A DNA stretch of 64,000 bases from positions 310,001-374,000 of the forward strand of contig CASFRV010000001.1 of assembly GCA_949297215.1 (NCBI GenBank). Direction: 5' to 3'. The translations under genes were made by a program, and so were the position numbers. The stretch is from an uncultured Bacteroidales bacterium. Lineage in GTDB: Bacteria; Bacteroidota; Bacteroidia; Bacteroidales; Bacteroidaceae. The notes below the pieces were generated by a model, which saw only the letters and a list, made by a program, of their open reading frames with translations, made no database searches and was not told where the DNA came from. This document shows, piece after piece, positions 52,253-62,770 of the stretch (position 1 is its first letter; the number at the start of each line of letters is the position of its first letter).

Positions 52253-53458
52253 CTATTGTTTCCTGACGAAATCGTGGCGGTAGCGGAAGCGCTGCCACTT
52301 ACGTCGCCACCAGCGGAAGGGCTGTGCCAGGTCGTAGAGGGCCGGGCGCAGCCCGAAACGTTTTTCGCCCGTGACGTTCAGGCTGCCCCTGAGCAGCAGG
52401 GCCGGCATGAGCGGTGCGGTGGCCAGTGCGGCCAGCATGGGCAGGTCGTGGACGAGCTGCATGGCGCTGTACGTCTGCGTGCGCATGGTTTCCTCGGTTC
52501 TTATCGCAATATACAGCGTGAAGACGAGCACGAGCAGCCAGGAAAGCGAGCTGGCAAGCCCGTTGCCCAGCCGGTTCAGGCGGGCCCGCCGGCCCAGGTG
52601 GCGGCAGGTTTCGGCATAGGCAATGCGGCGCGAGGCATAGGCGTCGGGGGCGGGCAGCTCCTGCCGGGTGGCGCAGGCGGCATGGGGCTCCACGGCGGTG
52701 CGCCGCCGCCCGGCCAAGGCGTGCACCAGCAAGTCGTCGGCGCCGCACGTGACGGTGAGGCTGTCGGCAAAGCCTTTTTTGGCCAGGAACGTGCTTTTTC
52801 TGAAAGCCAGGTTGCAGCCGTCGCCGCCCCGGGCAAGGCCGGCGTCGGCAGCGGCAAAGCGCCGCAGGTTGTCTTTAAGGCGCTCGTATATGATGCGCGA
52901 GGCGTAGCGGCTGCCGTCGTCATCGTAGTTGGCATAGCCCAGCACCACGTCGACGTCGGGCGTGAAGCGGTGCGAGAGGCCTTCGAGCCAATGGGGGCCG
53001 GCCGGACGGCAGTCGGCCTCGGTCAGGACGATCCATTCGTGGCGTGCGGCGCGCACGCCCAGCGTGACAGCCAGCTTTTTGCGGTCGATATAGCGCGACG
53101 AGGCGGGCACAAACGTCGTGTAGATGTTGGGATGGGCGGCTGCGAAGCGGGCCACGACGTCGGCCGTTCCGTCTGTGGACACGTCGGTGACAACGACCAC
53201 TTCGAACCTGACGCCTTCCTGTGCCAGCACGCGGGGCAGGTTGCGTTCGAGCTGTTCTGCCTGATCGCGGGCGGTGATGACAACGCTCACGCCGCTCGTC
53301 ACGGTGGCTTGGGCCGCCGCCTCTTCCTTTTTGCCGATGCGCCCGGCGGCGGTGTAGCTCCGCAGGCGCAGCCCCACCACGGCCAGCAGGAGCAGCCATG
53401 CGCCCGCGGCGAGGGCGTAAAGGAGCTCTTCGGAAACGATGGCTTGAACGTCAGGCAT
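52253..53458 (-). CDS. Membrane-anchored family 2 glycosyltransferase
   Basis: 401-residue GT2 protein: N-terminal helix (about 10-30), GT-A domain with SVVITARDQAEQLERNLP, VVVTDVSTDGTADV, LTEADCRPAGPHWLE (metal-binding region) and GGDGCNLAFRKSTFLAKKGF, then two C-terminal helices (about 300-350). The usual DxD appears as EAD, which deserves a check of catalytic competence. Donor and acceptor are unknown; likely envelope glycan synthesis. Its ATG overlaps the end of the SpoU methyltransferase gene by 8 bp. Confidence 0.88.
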   Translation of the reverse strand: MPDVQAIVSEELLYALAAGAWLLLLAVVGLRLRSYTAAGRIGKKEEAAAQATVTSGVSVVITARDQAEQLERNLPRVLAQEGVRFEVVVVTDVSTDGTADVVARFAAAHPNIYTTFVPASSRYIDRKKLAVTLGVRAARHEWIVLTEADCRPAGPHWLEGLSHRFTPDVDVVLGYANYDDDGSRYASRIIYERLKDNLRRFAAADAGLARGGDGCNLAFRKSTFLAKKGFADSLTVTCGADDLLVHALAGRRRTAVEPHAACATRQELPAPDAYASRRIAYAETCRHLGRRARLNRLGNGLASSLSWLLVLVFTLYIAIRTEETMRTQTYSAMQLVHDLPMLAALATAPLMPALLLRGSLNVTGEKRFGLRPALYDLAQPFRWWRRKWQRFRYRHDFVRKQ

Positions 53459-54266
53459 GGCTGAGAACAGAAGCGGTTTGTACGCACCGCTGTCGGCGGC
53501 GAAACTCGGCGCAGGCCACGGCCGTGGCCACGGCCACGTTCAGGCTCTCGCCCGTGGCGCGTCCGGGGGGATAGTTGGGGATGAGCAAGCGGCGGTTTAC
53601 GAGCCCGGCCACGTCGGCCGATATGCCGTTGCCTTCGTTGCCCATCACCAGGACGCCACAGCCCGACAGCGGAGCGGCATAGATGTCGTCGCCGTCGAGA
53701 AAGGTGCCGTAGACGGGCGTCTTCTGCGGCAGCGAACGCAAGAACGCGGGCAGGTCGGTGTAGGAAACGTCGACGCGGGCCAGCGAACCCATCGTGGCCT
53801 GCACCGTTTTGGGAGCAAAAGCGTCGGCGCAGTCACGCGAACAGACGATGTGCCCGATACCAAACCAGTCGGCCAGACGGATGATGGTGCCCATGTTGCC
53901 GGGGTCCTGAACGCGGTCGAGCGCCAGGCACAAGGCGCTGCCCGGCAGGGCGGGGAGCGCAGCTTCGCCGGCGGCCGGCGCGTCCCGGCCGGGAGCGTCC
54001 TTGCGGAATACGGCAATGACGTCGCGCGGGGCTTGCAGGAGCGAGGCTGCACGGAGCTCTTTTTCATCGATAACAACGGTTTCCTCGGCCCTCATGTGCG
54101 GATGGGCGTTCAGATAGCTCTCGGTGGCGGCCAGCAGCTTGCAGGCGAAGCGCACCGAGAGGTCGCCCACCACCTTGGGGCCTTCGGCCAGAAAGCAGCC
54201 CTCGGCGTCGCGGTTTTTCTTCAAGGACAGCGAGCGAAGATATTTCAGCTTGTTTTTGCTCAGCAT
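53451..54266 (-). CDS. TrmH/SpoU-family RNA 2'-O-methyltransferase
   Basis: 271-residue SPOUT enzyme. N-terminal substrate-binding domain (KYLRSLSLKKNRDAEGCFLAEGPKVV) like RlmB/TsnR, then motif 1 LDRVQDPGNMGTIIRLADWFGI, motif 2 LVMGNEGNGIS and motif 3 IPNYPPGRATGESLNVAVATAVACAEF that make the AdoMet knot. The target is probably a ribose in 23S rRNA or tRNA; it cannot be narrowed further. TAGCTTTG (54293-54300, minus) is a likely promoter box. Confidence 0.92.
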   Translation of the reverse strand: MLSKNKLKYLRSLSLKKNRDAEGCFLAEGPKVVGDLSVRFACKLLAATESYLNAHPHMRAEETVVIDEKELRAASLLQAPRDVIAVFRKDAPGRDAPAAGEAALPALPGSALCLALDRVQDPGNMGTIIRLADWFGIGHIVCSRDCADAFAPKTVQATMGSLARVDVSYTDLPAFLRSLPQKTPVYGTFLDGDDIYAAPLSGCGVLVMGNEGNGISADVAGLVNRRLLIPNYPPGRATGESLNVAVATAVACAEFRRRQRCVQTASVLSHA

Positions 54267-54415
54267 CGGCAGGCGTTTTTAAGAAGCAGGCGCAAAGCTA
54301 CAAAGTTCTGCCCGATTGCACCCGTTTCCCGGCGGGAAAAAGCTTTGCTGCCGGGAAAGTGGGCGAAAAGCCGGGCGTCTGTTCTCCCCACCCGGAACAA
54401 AGCGTTATCTTTGCA

Positions 54416-54423
54416 AGCAGTTT
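54416..54423 (+). promoter_or_regulatory. tamL -7 promoter box
   Basis: TATCTTTG, 12 nt before the tamL ATG; no clear -33 element. Confidence 0.55.
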
Positions 54424-54435
54424 TGTTTTTGCAGC

Positions 54436-56745
54436 ATGTCGGAAAGGCCCATCGGCAGGTACGTCGTTTTTTTCATATTGGCAGCAGTCGTGCTCTGCGT
54501 GAGCGGATGCTCGCCCGTGCGCTTCCTTGACGAAGGGGAGACGATGCTCCATTCCGTCAGCGTGACGTCGGACGTGAAGGCCGTCAAGCCGTCGGCCCTG
54601 CGCAACTACGTGCGGCAGGAGGCCAACTCCCGGTGGTTCAGCCTCGTCAAGGTGCCTTTGGGCATCTACTGCCTGTCGGGGACCGACAGCACGAAGCGGG
54701 CCAACCGCTTCTTTCACCGCATAGGCGAGGCGCCCGTGGTGTACGATGCGGAGCTGACGGAGTTTTCGCGCAGCGGACTGGAAGAAGCGCTGCAAGGCAA
54801 GGGCTACCTGCACGCCCGCGTCGAGGCCGACACCGCAACGCGCCGGCGGCGTACGAGCGTGACGTACCGGATGCACCCGGGACCGCTCTACTACGTGGAC
54901 AGCATACGCTACGAGTTCGATAACGACACGATGGCCCGCGAGGTAAGGGCCGGGCTGCCCGCCTCCTTGTTATATAAAGGAATGCCCCTCGACGTGTCGC
55001 GCCTCGAAGCCGAGCGCTCGCGCCTGGTAAAGAGCTTGCAGGAAAGAGGCTATTACGGGCTTCACAAGGAGTTTATTTCGTTTTCGGCCGACACGCTGGC
55101 CGACGAGCAGGGCGTGGAGCTGACGCTGCGCTTTGCCCTCCCGCCGGGGGCCGACTCTGTGCGCTCCTACGGCACGTTCCGCCTGGGCGACGTTCGCGTG
55201 TATGAAAATATCCGCCCGGGCGAGGAAACAGACACGACGACCTATCGCGGCCTCACCATCTTTTACCGCGACCGCCTGAAAATGCACCGCCGCGTTTACA
55301 GCAGTCACGTCTTTCTGCGCCCCGACAGCCTGTACCGCATCAGCCGCGTGCAGAACACGTACAGCGCGCTTAACGGACTGCCGGCCGTCAACTTTTCGAC
55401 GGTGCGCCTGCGCGAGGCCGGCAGCGGCGGCAATCTGCTCGACTGCGACATACACGTGAGCCACGGCAAACCGCATACCGTGAGCGCCGAACTGGAAGGC
55501 ACCAACACGGCCGGCGACTTGGGGGCCGCTGTGGCGCTGACGTATGCCAACCGCAACATTTTCCGCGGGGCGGAAAGCCTCTCCATGACCTTTCGCGGCG
55601 CCTACGAGGCAATCACCGGGCTCGAAGGCTATAACAACCAGAATTATATCGAGCTGAGCGCCGAGGCCAGTCTGCGCTTTCCGCGCTTTATGCTCCCCTT
55701 CATCTCGCAGCGTCGCAGGCAAAGCATGAAGGCCACGTCGGAAGTGGGCCTGATGTACGACTCGCAGAACCGGCCGGAGTTTCACCGCCGCGTGGTCACC
55801 GGCACGTGGGCCTATCATTGGAACCGCAACGACCGCCCCGAGCTGCGCCACCGGTGGGACCTGGTGAGCCTCAACTACGTCTTCATGCCCTGGATTTCGG
55901 AAACCTTCCGCGAGAATTATCTCGAAGGCGACGACCCGCGCTACTCCATCTTGCGCTACAACTACGAGAACCTGTTCATCATGCGTATGGGCTACAGCTT
56001 CGTCTACAACTCCTTGCGCAATTCAGGCATGAACGGGCTCTACCAGACGAACGGCTACCAGATACGCTTCAACGTGGAAACGGCGGGCAACCTCCTCTAC
56101 GGCATGTCGAAACTCTTCCACGCCCGGCGCGACAACGAGGGGCGCTATTCGCTCTTCAACATCGCCTATTCGCAATACGCCAAGGTCGATTTCGACTATG
56201 CCAAAAGCCTCCTGATCGACGACCGCAATTCGCTGGCCTTCCACATAGGCTTCGGGCTGGCCGTGCCCTATGGCAATTCTTCCGTCATACCTTACGAGAA
56301 ACGCTATTTCGCGGGCGGAGCCAACAGCGTGCGCGGTTGGAGCGTGCGCGAACTGGGGCCGGGAAGCTATGTGGGCAAGGATGGGCAGATCGACTTTATC
56401 AACCAGACGGGCAACTTGAAGCTGGATCTCAGCATCGAGTATCGCACCTTCCTTTTCTGGAAACTGCATGCCGCCGCCTTCATCGATGCCGGCAACGTGT
56501 GGAACACGCGCGACTATCCCGACCAGCCCGGCGGGCAGTTCCGCTTCGATCGCTTCTATCGGCAGATCGCCGTGTCCTACGGATTGGGCCTGCGCCTCAA
56601 CTTCGACTTTTTCATACTGCGTTTCGACTGCGGAATGAAGGCCATCAACCCGGCAGTCGAAAGCGGACGCCTGCATTATCCCATCATCTGCCCCGACTTC
56701 CGCCGCGACTTTACGTTCCATTTCGCCGTGGGGCTTCCCTTCTGA
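54436..56745 (+). CDS. tamL: Outer-membrane BamA/TamA-family lipoprotein TamL
   Basis: 769-residue Omp85-family protein with a lipoprotein signal (VVLCVSGCSPV, Cys at about 25), the feature that marks Bacteroidota TamL. POTRA-like modules cover about 35-380 (LEEALQGKGYLHARVEADT, KSLQERGYYGLHKEF), and the C-terminal part is a 16-strand barrel with alternating aromatic strands and the VRGW motif of lid loop L6 (GGANSVRGWSVRELGPGSY), ending in Phe (AVGLPF). It should form a translocation and assembly module with a TamB protein, which is not in this window. Start MSERPIGRYVV. Confidence 0.92.
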   Translation: MSERPIGRYVVFFILAAVVLCVSGCSPVRFLDEGETMLHSVSVTSDVKAVKPSALRNYVRQEANSRWFSLVKVPLGIYCLSGTDSTKRANRFFHRIGEAPVVYDAELTEFSRSGLEEALQGKGYLHARVEADTATRRRRTSVTYRMHPGPLYYVDSIRYEFDNDTMAREVRAGLPASLLYKGMPLDVSRLEAERSRLVKSLQERGYYGLHKEFISFSADTLADEQGVELTLRFALPPGADSVRSYGTFRLGDVRVYENIRPGEETDTTTYRGLTIFYRDRLKMHRRVYSSHVFLRPDSLYRISRVQNTYSALNGLPAVNFSTVRLREAGSGGNLLDCDIHVSHGKPHTVSAELEGTNTAGDLGAAVALTYANRNIFRGAESLSMTFRGAYEAITGLEGYNNQNYIELSAEASLRFPRFMLPFISQRRRQSMKATSEVGLMYDSQNRPEFHRRVVTGTWAYHWNRNDRPELRHRWDLVSLNYVFMPWISETFRENYLEGDDPRYSILRYNYENLFIMRMGYSFVYNSLRNSGMNGLYQTNGYQIRFNVETAGNLLYGMSKLFHARRDNEGRYSLFNIAYSQYAKVDFDYAKSLLIDDRNSLAFHIGFGLAVPYGNSSVIPYEKRYFAGGANSVRGWSVRELGPGSYVGKDGQIDFINQTGNLKLDLSIEYRTFLFWKLHAAAFIDAGNVWNTRDYPDQPGGQFRFDRFYRQIAVSYGLGLRLNFDFFILRFDCGMKAINPAVESGRLHYPIICPDFRRDFTFHFAVGLPF

Positions 56746-56751
56746 TGTATA

Positions 56752-56794
56752 TAAAAAATGCCCCGCAGCTGCCGGCGACGGTGCTGCGGGGCAT
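56752..56794 (-). terminator. Thiamine operon terminator
   Basis: Stem ATGCCCCGCAGC / GCTGCGGGGCAT with six T on its minus-strand 3' side, 20 nt after thi4; it may also stop tamL transcription on the plus strand. Confidence 0.82.
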
Positions 56795-56814
56795 AAACGT
56801 TGCAAAGCCCGTTC

Positions 56815-57591
56815 TTAGTTTTGTTTCAGGCGCTCAATGATGAGGTCGGCCACTTTCTTTCCGCTCAAAAGCATTCCGCCGAATATCGGGCCCATTCGGG
56901 GCGTTCCCGATACGGCACTGGCGGCCATGCCGCATACATACAGGCCCGGGTACACTTCTTTCGTGCAGCGCACCACTTCTTCCTCGCCCGTGGTCACGTC
57001 AAGCGAACGTTCGCCCACGACACCTCCGGTTTCAGTGTCAAGACGTGCGCCGTTCTTGGCGGCAACCGTGCGGCATATTTCGCTGTCGTGTCCCGTACCG
57101 TCCACAACGCAGCGGGCCAGGATATTAAGCGGGTCTACGTGCAGGCCTTCCCGCAATACCGGCGTCCAGTTGACCACCACGCCCGCAACAGCGTCGTTTT
57201 TATATACGACATCCTCCACCGAGTAGCAGTTGAAAACCGTTGCGCCGGCATGAACGGCGTGGTAGAGTAGGGAAGCCGTGCTTTCCACCGAATCCATCGT
57301 GTACAGTCCTTCATCATATTTCTCATAGCGGATGTCAAAATCTTTTACGATGGGAAGAGCTGCTTCCTGAATGACAATTTGGTTAAACATCATGGCACCG
57401 CCCCACATTCCGCCGCCCGGAGAAAGCTTCCGGTCGAATTGTGCCACGCGCAAACCGGCCTTTGCCAGGTAGTAGGCGGCCACAATGCCCGATGGTCCGC
57501 CTCCAACGATGGCTACATCCAGATTAAGCGCATTTTCCATCTTCTCAAAATACGTGCGGATGATACCTGCGGATACTTTTGTTTCGATCAT
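56815..57591 (-). CDS. thi4: Sulfide-dependent adenosine diphosphate thiazole synthase (Thi4)
   Basis: 258-residue FAD/NAD-fold protein that makes the thiazole moiety of thiamine from NAD, glycine and sulfur. GxGxxG is VGGGPSG (29-35); GGGMWGGAMMFN, DGTGHDSEI and SGTPRMGPIFGGMLLSG are Thi4 motifs. Yeast Thi4 donates sulfur from Cys205 once and dies; at the aligned place (before the DP of HVDPLNI) this protein has His151, as in archaeal enzymes that use free sulfide catalytically. It replaces ThiG-ThiS-ThiH, which are absent here. Lies 18 nt after thiC. Confidence 0.93.
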   Translation of the reverse strand: MIETKVSAGIIRTYFEKMENALNLDVAIVGGGPSGIVAAYYLAKAGLRVAQFDRKLSPGGGMWGGAMMFNQIVIQEAALPIVKDFDIRYEKYDEGLYTMDSVESTASLLYHAVHAGATVFNCYSVEDVVYKNDAVAGVVVNWTPVLREGLHVDPLNILARCVVDGTGHDSEICRTVAAKNGARLDTETGGVVGERSLDVTTGEEEVVRCTKEVYPGLYVCGMAASAVSGTPRMGPIFGGMLLSGKKVADLIIERLKQN

Positions 57592-57609
57592 ATTTTTGTT
57601 TGTTGAGGA

Positions 57610-59974
<2,365 letters not shown>

Positions 59975-60028
59975 GCTTATACATTATATATATAAGGAGT
60001 GCCCGGCCGGCTGATGCGTGCTATGTGC

Positions 60029-60109
60029 AGCAATCCCTTCGACGGCATTACCCGTTTCAGGTTCATAGGGTATGATCTCAGCCGGCAACGTGCCCAGCAC
60101 CCCTTTGCT
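60029..60109 (-). ncRNA. TPP riboswitch (THI element)
   Basis: On the minus strand the leader contains the TPP aptamer core: GGGGTGC, GGCTGAGATCATACCC, GAACCTGA and GGGTAATGCCG, closed by P1 AGCAA / TTGCT (60105-60109 with 60029-60033). It lies between the promoter box at 60117-60124 and thiE, so thiamine pyrophosphate should repress the operon. A downstream segment (59996-60013) is complementary to the aptamer and probably forms the switch. Confidence 0.96.
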
Positions 60110-60116
60110 TTGGCGG

Positions 60117-60124
60117 CAAATGTA
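60117..60124 (-). promoter_or_regulatory. Thiamine operon -7 promoter box
   Basis: Minus-strand TACATTTG immediately upstream of the riboswitch P1 helix. Confidence 0.65.
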
Positions 60125-60229
60125 CGAATTATTTGCGGTTTGAGAGCCGGCTCCCAACTTTTCCGGGAGCATAAATGCCGTTTTAACAAAAAAACAGACC
60201 CGATTTTTCACGTATTCCCGGGAAATGTC

Positions 60230-60237
60230 TACATTCG
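60230..60237 (+). promoter_or_regulatory. gdhA -7 promoter box
   Basis: TACATTCG, one mismatch to TAnnTTTG, 35 nt before the gdhA ATG. Confidence 0.45.
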
Positions 60238-60272
60238 CTCCGTAATAAAAACCTTAATCTCTAAAAGGCTAT

Positions 60273-61607
60273 ATGAAAACCGAACAGCTACTCTCCGCAT
60301 TGGAGGCAAAACACAGCGGAGAAAAGGAGTACTTACAGGCAGTCAAGGAGGTATTACTCTCCATTGAAGATGTGTATAACGAACATCCCGAGTTCGAGCG
60401 CGTCAAACTGATAGAACGTCTCGTAGAGCCCGACCGCATCATCACCTTCCGGGTTCCCTGGGTGGACGACAGCGGTGAAGTTCACGTCAACTTGGGCTAT
60501 CGTGTGCAATTCAATAATGCCATCGGTCCCTACAAGGGCGGTGTGCGTTTCCATCCGTCGGTCAATCTGAGCATACTGAAATTCCTAGGCTTTGAGCAGA
60601 CATTCAAGAACGCGTTGACGACGCTCCCGATGGGCGGCGCCAAAGGCGGTTCCGACTTTGCCCCGCGCGGCCGCAGCGAGGCTGAGATCATGCGTTTCTG
60701 CCAGGCCTTCATGTTGGAGCTTTGGCGCAACTTGGGCCCCGACCAGGACGTGCCGGCCGGCGATATAGGCGTGGGCGGTCGCGAAGTGGGCTATATGTAC
60801 GGTATGTACAAGAAGCTGACGCGCGAACACACGGGCACTTTTACGGGCAAGGGGCTTGAATTTGGCGGCTCCATCCTGCGTCCCGAAGCCACCGGCTATG
60901 GTGCGCTCTATTTCGTGAAGCAAATGCTGGCCGACTACGCTCTCGACATCAAGGGCAAGACGGTGGCCATCTCGGGCTTCGGCAACGTGGCCTGGGGAGC
61001 CGCCAAGAAAGCCACCGAGATGGGGGCCAAGGTGGTTACGCTCTCGGGCCCCGACGGATACGTGTACGACCCGCAGGGCGTTTCGGGCGAAAAGATAGAC
61101 TATATGCTCGAGCTGCGCCTGTCGGGCGAGGACATTGTGGCGCCTTATGCCGAGCGCTATCCCGAAGCCACCTTCTACCCCGGCCGCAAGCCGTGGGAAG
61201 CCAAGGTAGACATCGCCCTGCCTTGCGCCACGCAGAACGAGCTGAACGAAGACGACGCCAAAATGCTCGTAGCCAACGGCGTACAGTGTGTAGCCGAGGT
61301 TTCGAACATGGGCTGTACGGCTGAGGCGGTCGACTACTTCATCGCCAAGAAAATGCCGTTCGCTCCCGGCAAGGCTGTCAACTCGGGCGGCGTGGCCACG
61401 TCGGGGCTCGAAATGACGCAGAACGCCATGCACATTTCGTGGACGGCCGACGAGGTGGACGCACGCCTGCACCGCATCATGGCCGACGTGCACGACCAGT
61501 GCTTGCAGTATGGCAAGGAGGACGGATACATCAACTACGTGCGCGGCGCCAACATTGCGGGCTTCATGAAGGTGGCCCGTGCCATGATGGCCCAAGGCGT
61601 TTTGTAG
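60273..61607 (+). CDS. gdhA: NADP-type glutamate dehydrogenase
   Basis: 444-residue hexameric dehydrogenase assimilating ammonia into 2-oxoglutarate. Catalytic region LPMGGAKGGSDF with the active-site Lys, QFNNAIGPYKGGVRFHPSVN for substrate binding, PAGDIGVGGREVGYM, and a Rossmann domain AISGFGNVAWGAAKKA. Length and motifs match the class of small hexameric (about 450-residue) enzymes, usually NADP specific in anabolic use; coenzyme preference is inferred. Monocistronic, followed by a terminator. It is the main ammonia-fixing route expected in this group. Confidence 0.96.
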   Translation: MKTEQLLSALEAKHSGEKEYLQAVKEVLLSIEDVYNEHPEFERVKLIERLVEPDRIITFRVPWVDDSGEVHVNLGYRVQFNNAIGPYKGGVRFHPSVNLSILKFLGFEQTFKNALTTLPMGGAKGGSDFAPRGRSEAEIMRFCQAFMLELWRNLGPDQDVPAGDIGVGGREVGYMYGMYKKLTREHTGTFTGKGLEFGGSILRPEATGYGALYFVKQMLADYALDIKGKTVAISGFGNVAWGAAKKATEMGAKVVTLSGPDGYVYDPQGVSGEKIDYMLELRLSGEDIVAPYAERYPEATFYPGRKPWEAKVDIALPCATQNELNEDDAKMLVANGVQCVAEVSNMGCTAEAVDYFIAKKMPFAPGKAVNSGGVATSGLEMTQNAMHISWTADEVDARLHRIMADVHDQCLQYGKEDGYINYVRGANIAGFMKVARAMMAQGVL

Positions 61608-61641
61608 CCCCGCGCGCCCGATAAGGGCAGACAGAAAAAGG

Positions 61642-61676
61642 AACGGCCGCTTCGGACTTACCGGAGCGGCCGTTTC
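61642..61676 (+). terminator. gdhA terminator
   Basis: Stem AACGGCCGCTTCGG / CCGGAGCGGCCGTT followed by TTCGT; short T-tract. Confidence 0.7.
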
Positions 61677-61703
61677 GTATCCTGTGGGGCGATGGGGCGG
61701 GGC

Positions 61704-62108
61704 TCACCAGCCGTCGCGCACCATGCGCAGCGTATAGCGCGAGCCGAATGTGTAGTCGTCGACGTCCATGGCCACGTATTGGTCGTCAATGCTGCGCAGA
61801 TAGCAGGTGATGCCGCTTGGATCGTATGCGTCGAAGCTGATGTAGACCGTGCGGTCGCTCACATCCCATACGCCATATTCCTCGAAGCCGTTGAAGCCCC
61901 ACGACCGGAACTCGCCGTTGCCGAAAAACTCCCAGCGGTCGCCGGGCCGGTAGGGGCAGTCGCCATAGCCAAAGCCCACCTCGACAATGCGCCAGCGGCC
62001 TTCGAGCGTTTCCGACGTCCACCAGTCGTCCGTGGAGCAGGAGGAAAATTGAAGCGTGACGGCGAGCAGCGTCAGCGCGAGCAACGTCTTTTTCAGTGTT
62101 TCAGTCAT
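61704..62108 (-). CDS. Small lipocalin-like lipoprotein
   Basis: 134-residue predicted lipoprotein: signal peptide with lipobox QFSSC (Cys at about 24) followed by STDD. The mature part starts with LEGRWRIVEVGFGYGDC and then has WEFFGNGEFRSWG, YGVWDVSDRTVYISFD and YTLRMVR, the spacing of short beta strands typical of lipocalin-like DUF proteins of Bacteroidota. Substrate or role unknown. Start MTETLKKTLLALTLL (62108); promoter box TATCTTTG at 62138-62145. Confidence 0.78.
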   Translation of the reverse strand: MTETLKKTLLALTLLAVTLQFSSCSTDDWWTSETLEGRWRIVEVGFGYGDCPYRPGDRWEFFGNGEFRSWGFNGFEEYGVWDVSDRTVYISFDAYDPSGITCYLRSIDDQYVAMDVDDYTFGSRYTLRMVRDGW

Positions 62109-62137
62109 GGCGTTTCGGGTCGTTGGTCTTCGCCGAA

Positions 62138-62145
62138 CAAAGATA
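62138..62145 (-). promoter_or_regulatory. -7 promoter box of the small lipoprotein gene
   Basis: Minus-strand TATCTTTG, about 30 nt before the start codon. Confidence 0.55.
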
Positions 62146-62220
62146 GCACATTTTTTTGAAGTTTCCATATCGCTTCGTGCAAGAAAAAAACAGGGCGTGG
62201 CGTTTCCCCGTCGGGGCATG

Positions 62221-62248
62221 CCGGCCGATGGTTTCCGTCGGCCGGCTT
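62221..62248 (-). other. Perfect inverted repeat between two small genes
   Basis: GCCGGCCGATGG / CCGTCGGCCGGC with a short loop, downstream of the 63-residue gene; no T-tract, so only a possible terminator. The rest of 62249-62373 is GC-rich and featureless. Confidence 0.45.
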
Positions 62249-62373
62249 CTTATTGCCGTCAGCCCGCTTGCCGGGCCGTTATGATGCCGGCAAACAAACG
62301 TGGCCGGCCGTCATGCGTGCGGCAGGGCGGCAGCGGGCCGTTCCGGCCGTGGCGCGGCGCCGGCCGGGGCGCT

Positions 62374-62565
62374 TCAAAGCAGCTCCTCGCGGAAGAGCGC
62401 CTTGAGCCGCTCCCTTTCCGCCGCGGGCAGCTCCGGCTCGTGCGTTTCGAGAAAGCGGGCAAAGACCTCGACGGCCCTGTGGCGCATGGCGGCACGGCCG
62501 GCGCGCAGGCCGCTCTGGTAGTTGTGGTAAGGAAGCAGGTTGCGGTTGTAGTTTCCGTCGCTCAT
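62374..62565 (-). CDS. Small conserved-looking protein of unknown function
   Basis: 63-residue soluble, probably helical protein starting MSDGNYNRNLLPYHNYQSG, with an amphipathic C-terminal half rich in Arg, Glu and Leu. I do not recognise a catalytic motif. It is supported as a gene by a well placed TACCTTTG promoter box (62641-62648), an ATG with a clean downstream frame and a coherent composition. It is divergent from guaB. Confidence 0.6.
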   Translation of the reverse strand: MSDGNYNRNLLPYHNYQSGLRAGRAAMRHRAVEVFARFLETHEPELPAAERERLKALFREELL

Positions 62566-62640
62566 AAGGCTGATGTCGTTTCGTTGGGTCGGCTCCCGCC
62601 GGCGGCAGGCAGACCGAACCGGCCGGCTGAGAGCTGCCGG

Positions 62641-62648
62641 CAAAGGTA
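62641..62648 (-). promoter_or_regulatory. -7 promoter box of the 63-residue gene
   Basis: Minus-strand TACCTTTG; implied leader of about 70 nt with GC-rich inverted repeats (GCCGGCGG / CCGGCCGGC). Confidence 0.5.
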
Positions 62649-62729
62649 AGAAAAAAAGGGCAAGGGCGGAGCCGTTTTTTAAAGAATGAAAAATGCATCT
62701 CTGCCGCGACGAAAAAAACACGGCCGCGC

Positions 62730-62760
62730 TTGCCGCCGTGGCGGGAATTGCGTAATTTTG
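62730..62760 (+). promoter_or_regulatory. guaB promoter
   Basis: TTG (62730-62732), 20-nt spacer, TAATTTTG (62753-62760), 22 nt before the guaB ATG. Confidence 0.72.
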
Positions 62761-62770
62761 CGTGCAATAA

